This document shows positions 63,400-64,000 of a stretch of DNA of 64,000 bases, in pieces. Source of the DNA: Microcebus murinus (Eukaryota; Chordata; Mammalia; Primates; Cheirogaleidae); the NCBI RefSeq assembly GCF_040939455.1, contig NC_134108.1:6043501-6107500 (forward strand). The letters are read 5' to 3'. Positions within the stretch are counted from its first letter, which is position 1, and every line of letters begins with the position of its first letter. The notes under the pieces were generated by a model. That model worked only from the letters and a program-made list of their open reading frames with translations, made no database searches and had not been told where the DNA came from. A program made the position numbers and the translations under genes.

Positions 63400-63830
63400 T
63401 CACCACACACTCTCCAGACACATGGACCTTATTCCCATCCTCCAGTGCACTCCAAACCTTTCTGCACCTCAGGGCCTTTGCACATCTCATTGCCTGGACA
63501 AGCATGTCCAGCTCTTGATGCAGCCGACTTCCACCCAGTCTTCAGGTCTCTGCTTATATGTTCTTTCCACAGAGAAGAGCACCCTATTCTGTTTCCTGTG
63601 GCCTGCTACAGACTCTCAGCCCTTTCTTTTCTTTCCTTCACATACCACAATGCAGTCTGAAAGTCTAGTTTTATTTATGAGATCATAGCATTAAAGTCTG
63701 TCACCCTCAGTAGATTTAAACTATGTCCATTCTATTCACACTTGTATCCCCAGCACTTACACAAAATGGAGTTGCAAGGAGTAGATATTCAATAAATATC
63801 TGCTCAATGAAAAAATTAATGAGTCTAGCA
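63400..63830 (+). repeat. L2 LINE 3' end
   Basis: cctcagggcctttgcacatctcattgcctggacaagcatg, cttcaggtctctgcttatatgttc, ttgtatccccagcacttacac, agtagatattcaataaatatctgctcaatga: complete forward L2 tail. The frames at 63331-63688 lie inside it. Confidence 0.88.
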
Positions 63831-63892
63831 TGGAGACCTAAAATAGTTGGTGAGAGCTTAATTATAGAAATTGCATCTTGCCCCAAAACAAT

Positions 63893-64000
63893 AGTTGCTG
63901 GCATGGATGCAGAAAGCAAGGAACACTTACACACTGTTGTGGGACTGAAAATTAGTACATCCTTTATGGAAAACAGTATGGAGATTCCTCAAAGAACTAA
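63893..64000 (+). mobile_element. 5'-truncated L1 ORF2 fragment running off the window
   Basis: ggaacacttacacactgttgtgggactgaaaattagtac and ggaaaacagtatggagattcctcaaagaac are ORF2 C-terminal codons in forward orientation (the HCWWDCKLVQ...LWKTVWRFL region). The element continues beyond position 64000. Confidence 0.85.

Larger units (their letters stand above)
40142..64000 (+). other. PRKN: PRKN intron 6 (5' part)
   Basis: Everything right of the exon is the start of intron 6, which runs off the window. No sequence coding for exon 7 (the RING1 continuation after V244/R245) is visible, which fits an intron far longer than 24 kb in human. Content is L1M, L2, MIR, LTR and hAT remnants plus unique sequence. 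Confidence 0.9.

Overview
This is a vertebrate nuclear window, almost certainly from a strepsirrhine primate of the lemur group. It carries three young full-length Alu copies (near 5812, 15098 and 28682) whose right half has the TTGGCCAATTAATTTCTTTC segment that I associate with lemur Alus. It also carries lemur-type L1 3' ends, plus the placental background of MIR, L2, old L1M/HAL1, MER20, MER5A and MER2. There are no bacterial-type operons, CRISPR arrays or intact RNA genes.

The only protein-coding sequence I can support is one 116-bp exon at 40026-40141 on the + strand. It has a good acceptor (pyrimidine tract plus cag) and a good donor (cag|gtaagg). Its translation ([12 protein letters not shown]... 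then ...ITCITCTDV) is exon 6 of PRKN (PARK2, parkin), residues 207-245 in human numbering. Exon length, start phase and end phase all match my recollection of human exon 6. The window is therefore the interior of the very large PRKN gene read left to right: about 40 kb of intron 5, exon 6, and about 24 kb of intron 6. I found neither exon 5 nor exon 7.

Layout. Positions 1-14000 hold mostly unique intronic sequence with L1M/L1ME 3' ends, an Alu, and an L2 carrying a TG/AC/AT microsatellite. Positions 14000-17800 hold an old HAL1/L1M split by an Alu, then a 5'-inverted (twin-primed) L1. Positions 21600-29260 hold a nested stack: an old antisense L1ME split by an antisense L1MA-type element, itself split by two adjacent LTR-like blocks, with an Alu in the right part of the L1ME. 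Positions 30000-30900 hold an LTR-like block and a MER2. Positions 31000-40000 are mostly unique, with simple repeats, MER5A, another hAT fragment and a MIR. Positions 41990-64000 hold L1M fragments, an LTR-like block, a decayed hAT transposase region, several MIR and L2 copies, MER20, and the 5'-truncated start of a further L1 running off the right edge.

Apart from the exon, the open reading frames of 60-150 codons are chance frames or lie inside repeats. Repeat names come from memory of consensus sequences, so class is more reliable than subfamily, and edges may be off by tens of bases. Nothing here looks like a new multi-gene system. The most useful observations are the parkin exon with its substitutions, the datable nested insertions, an unclassified 297-bp insert inside a MIR, a hAT transposase fossil and two strong hairpins.
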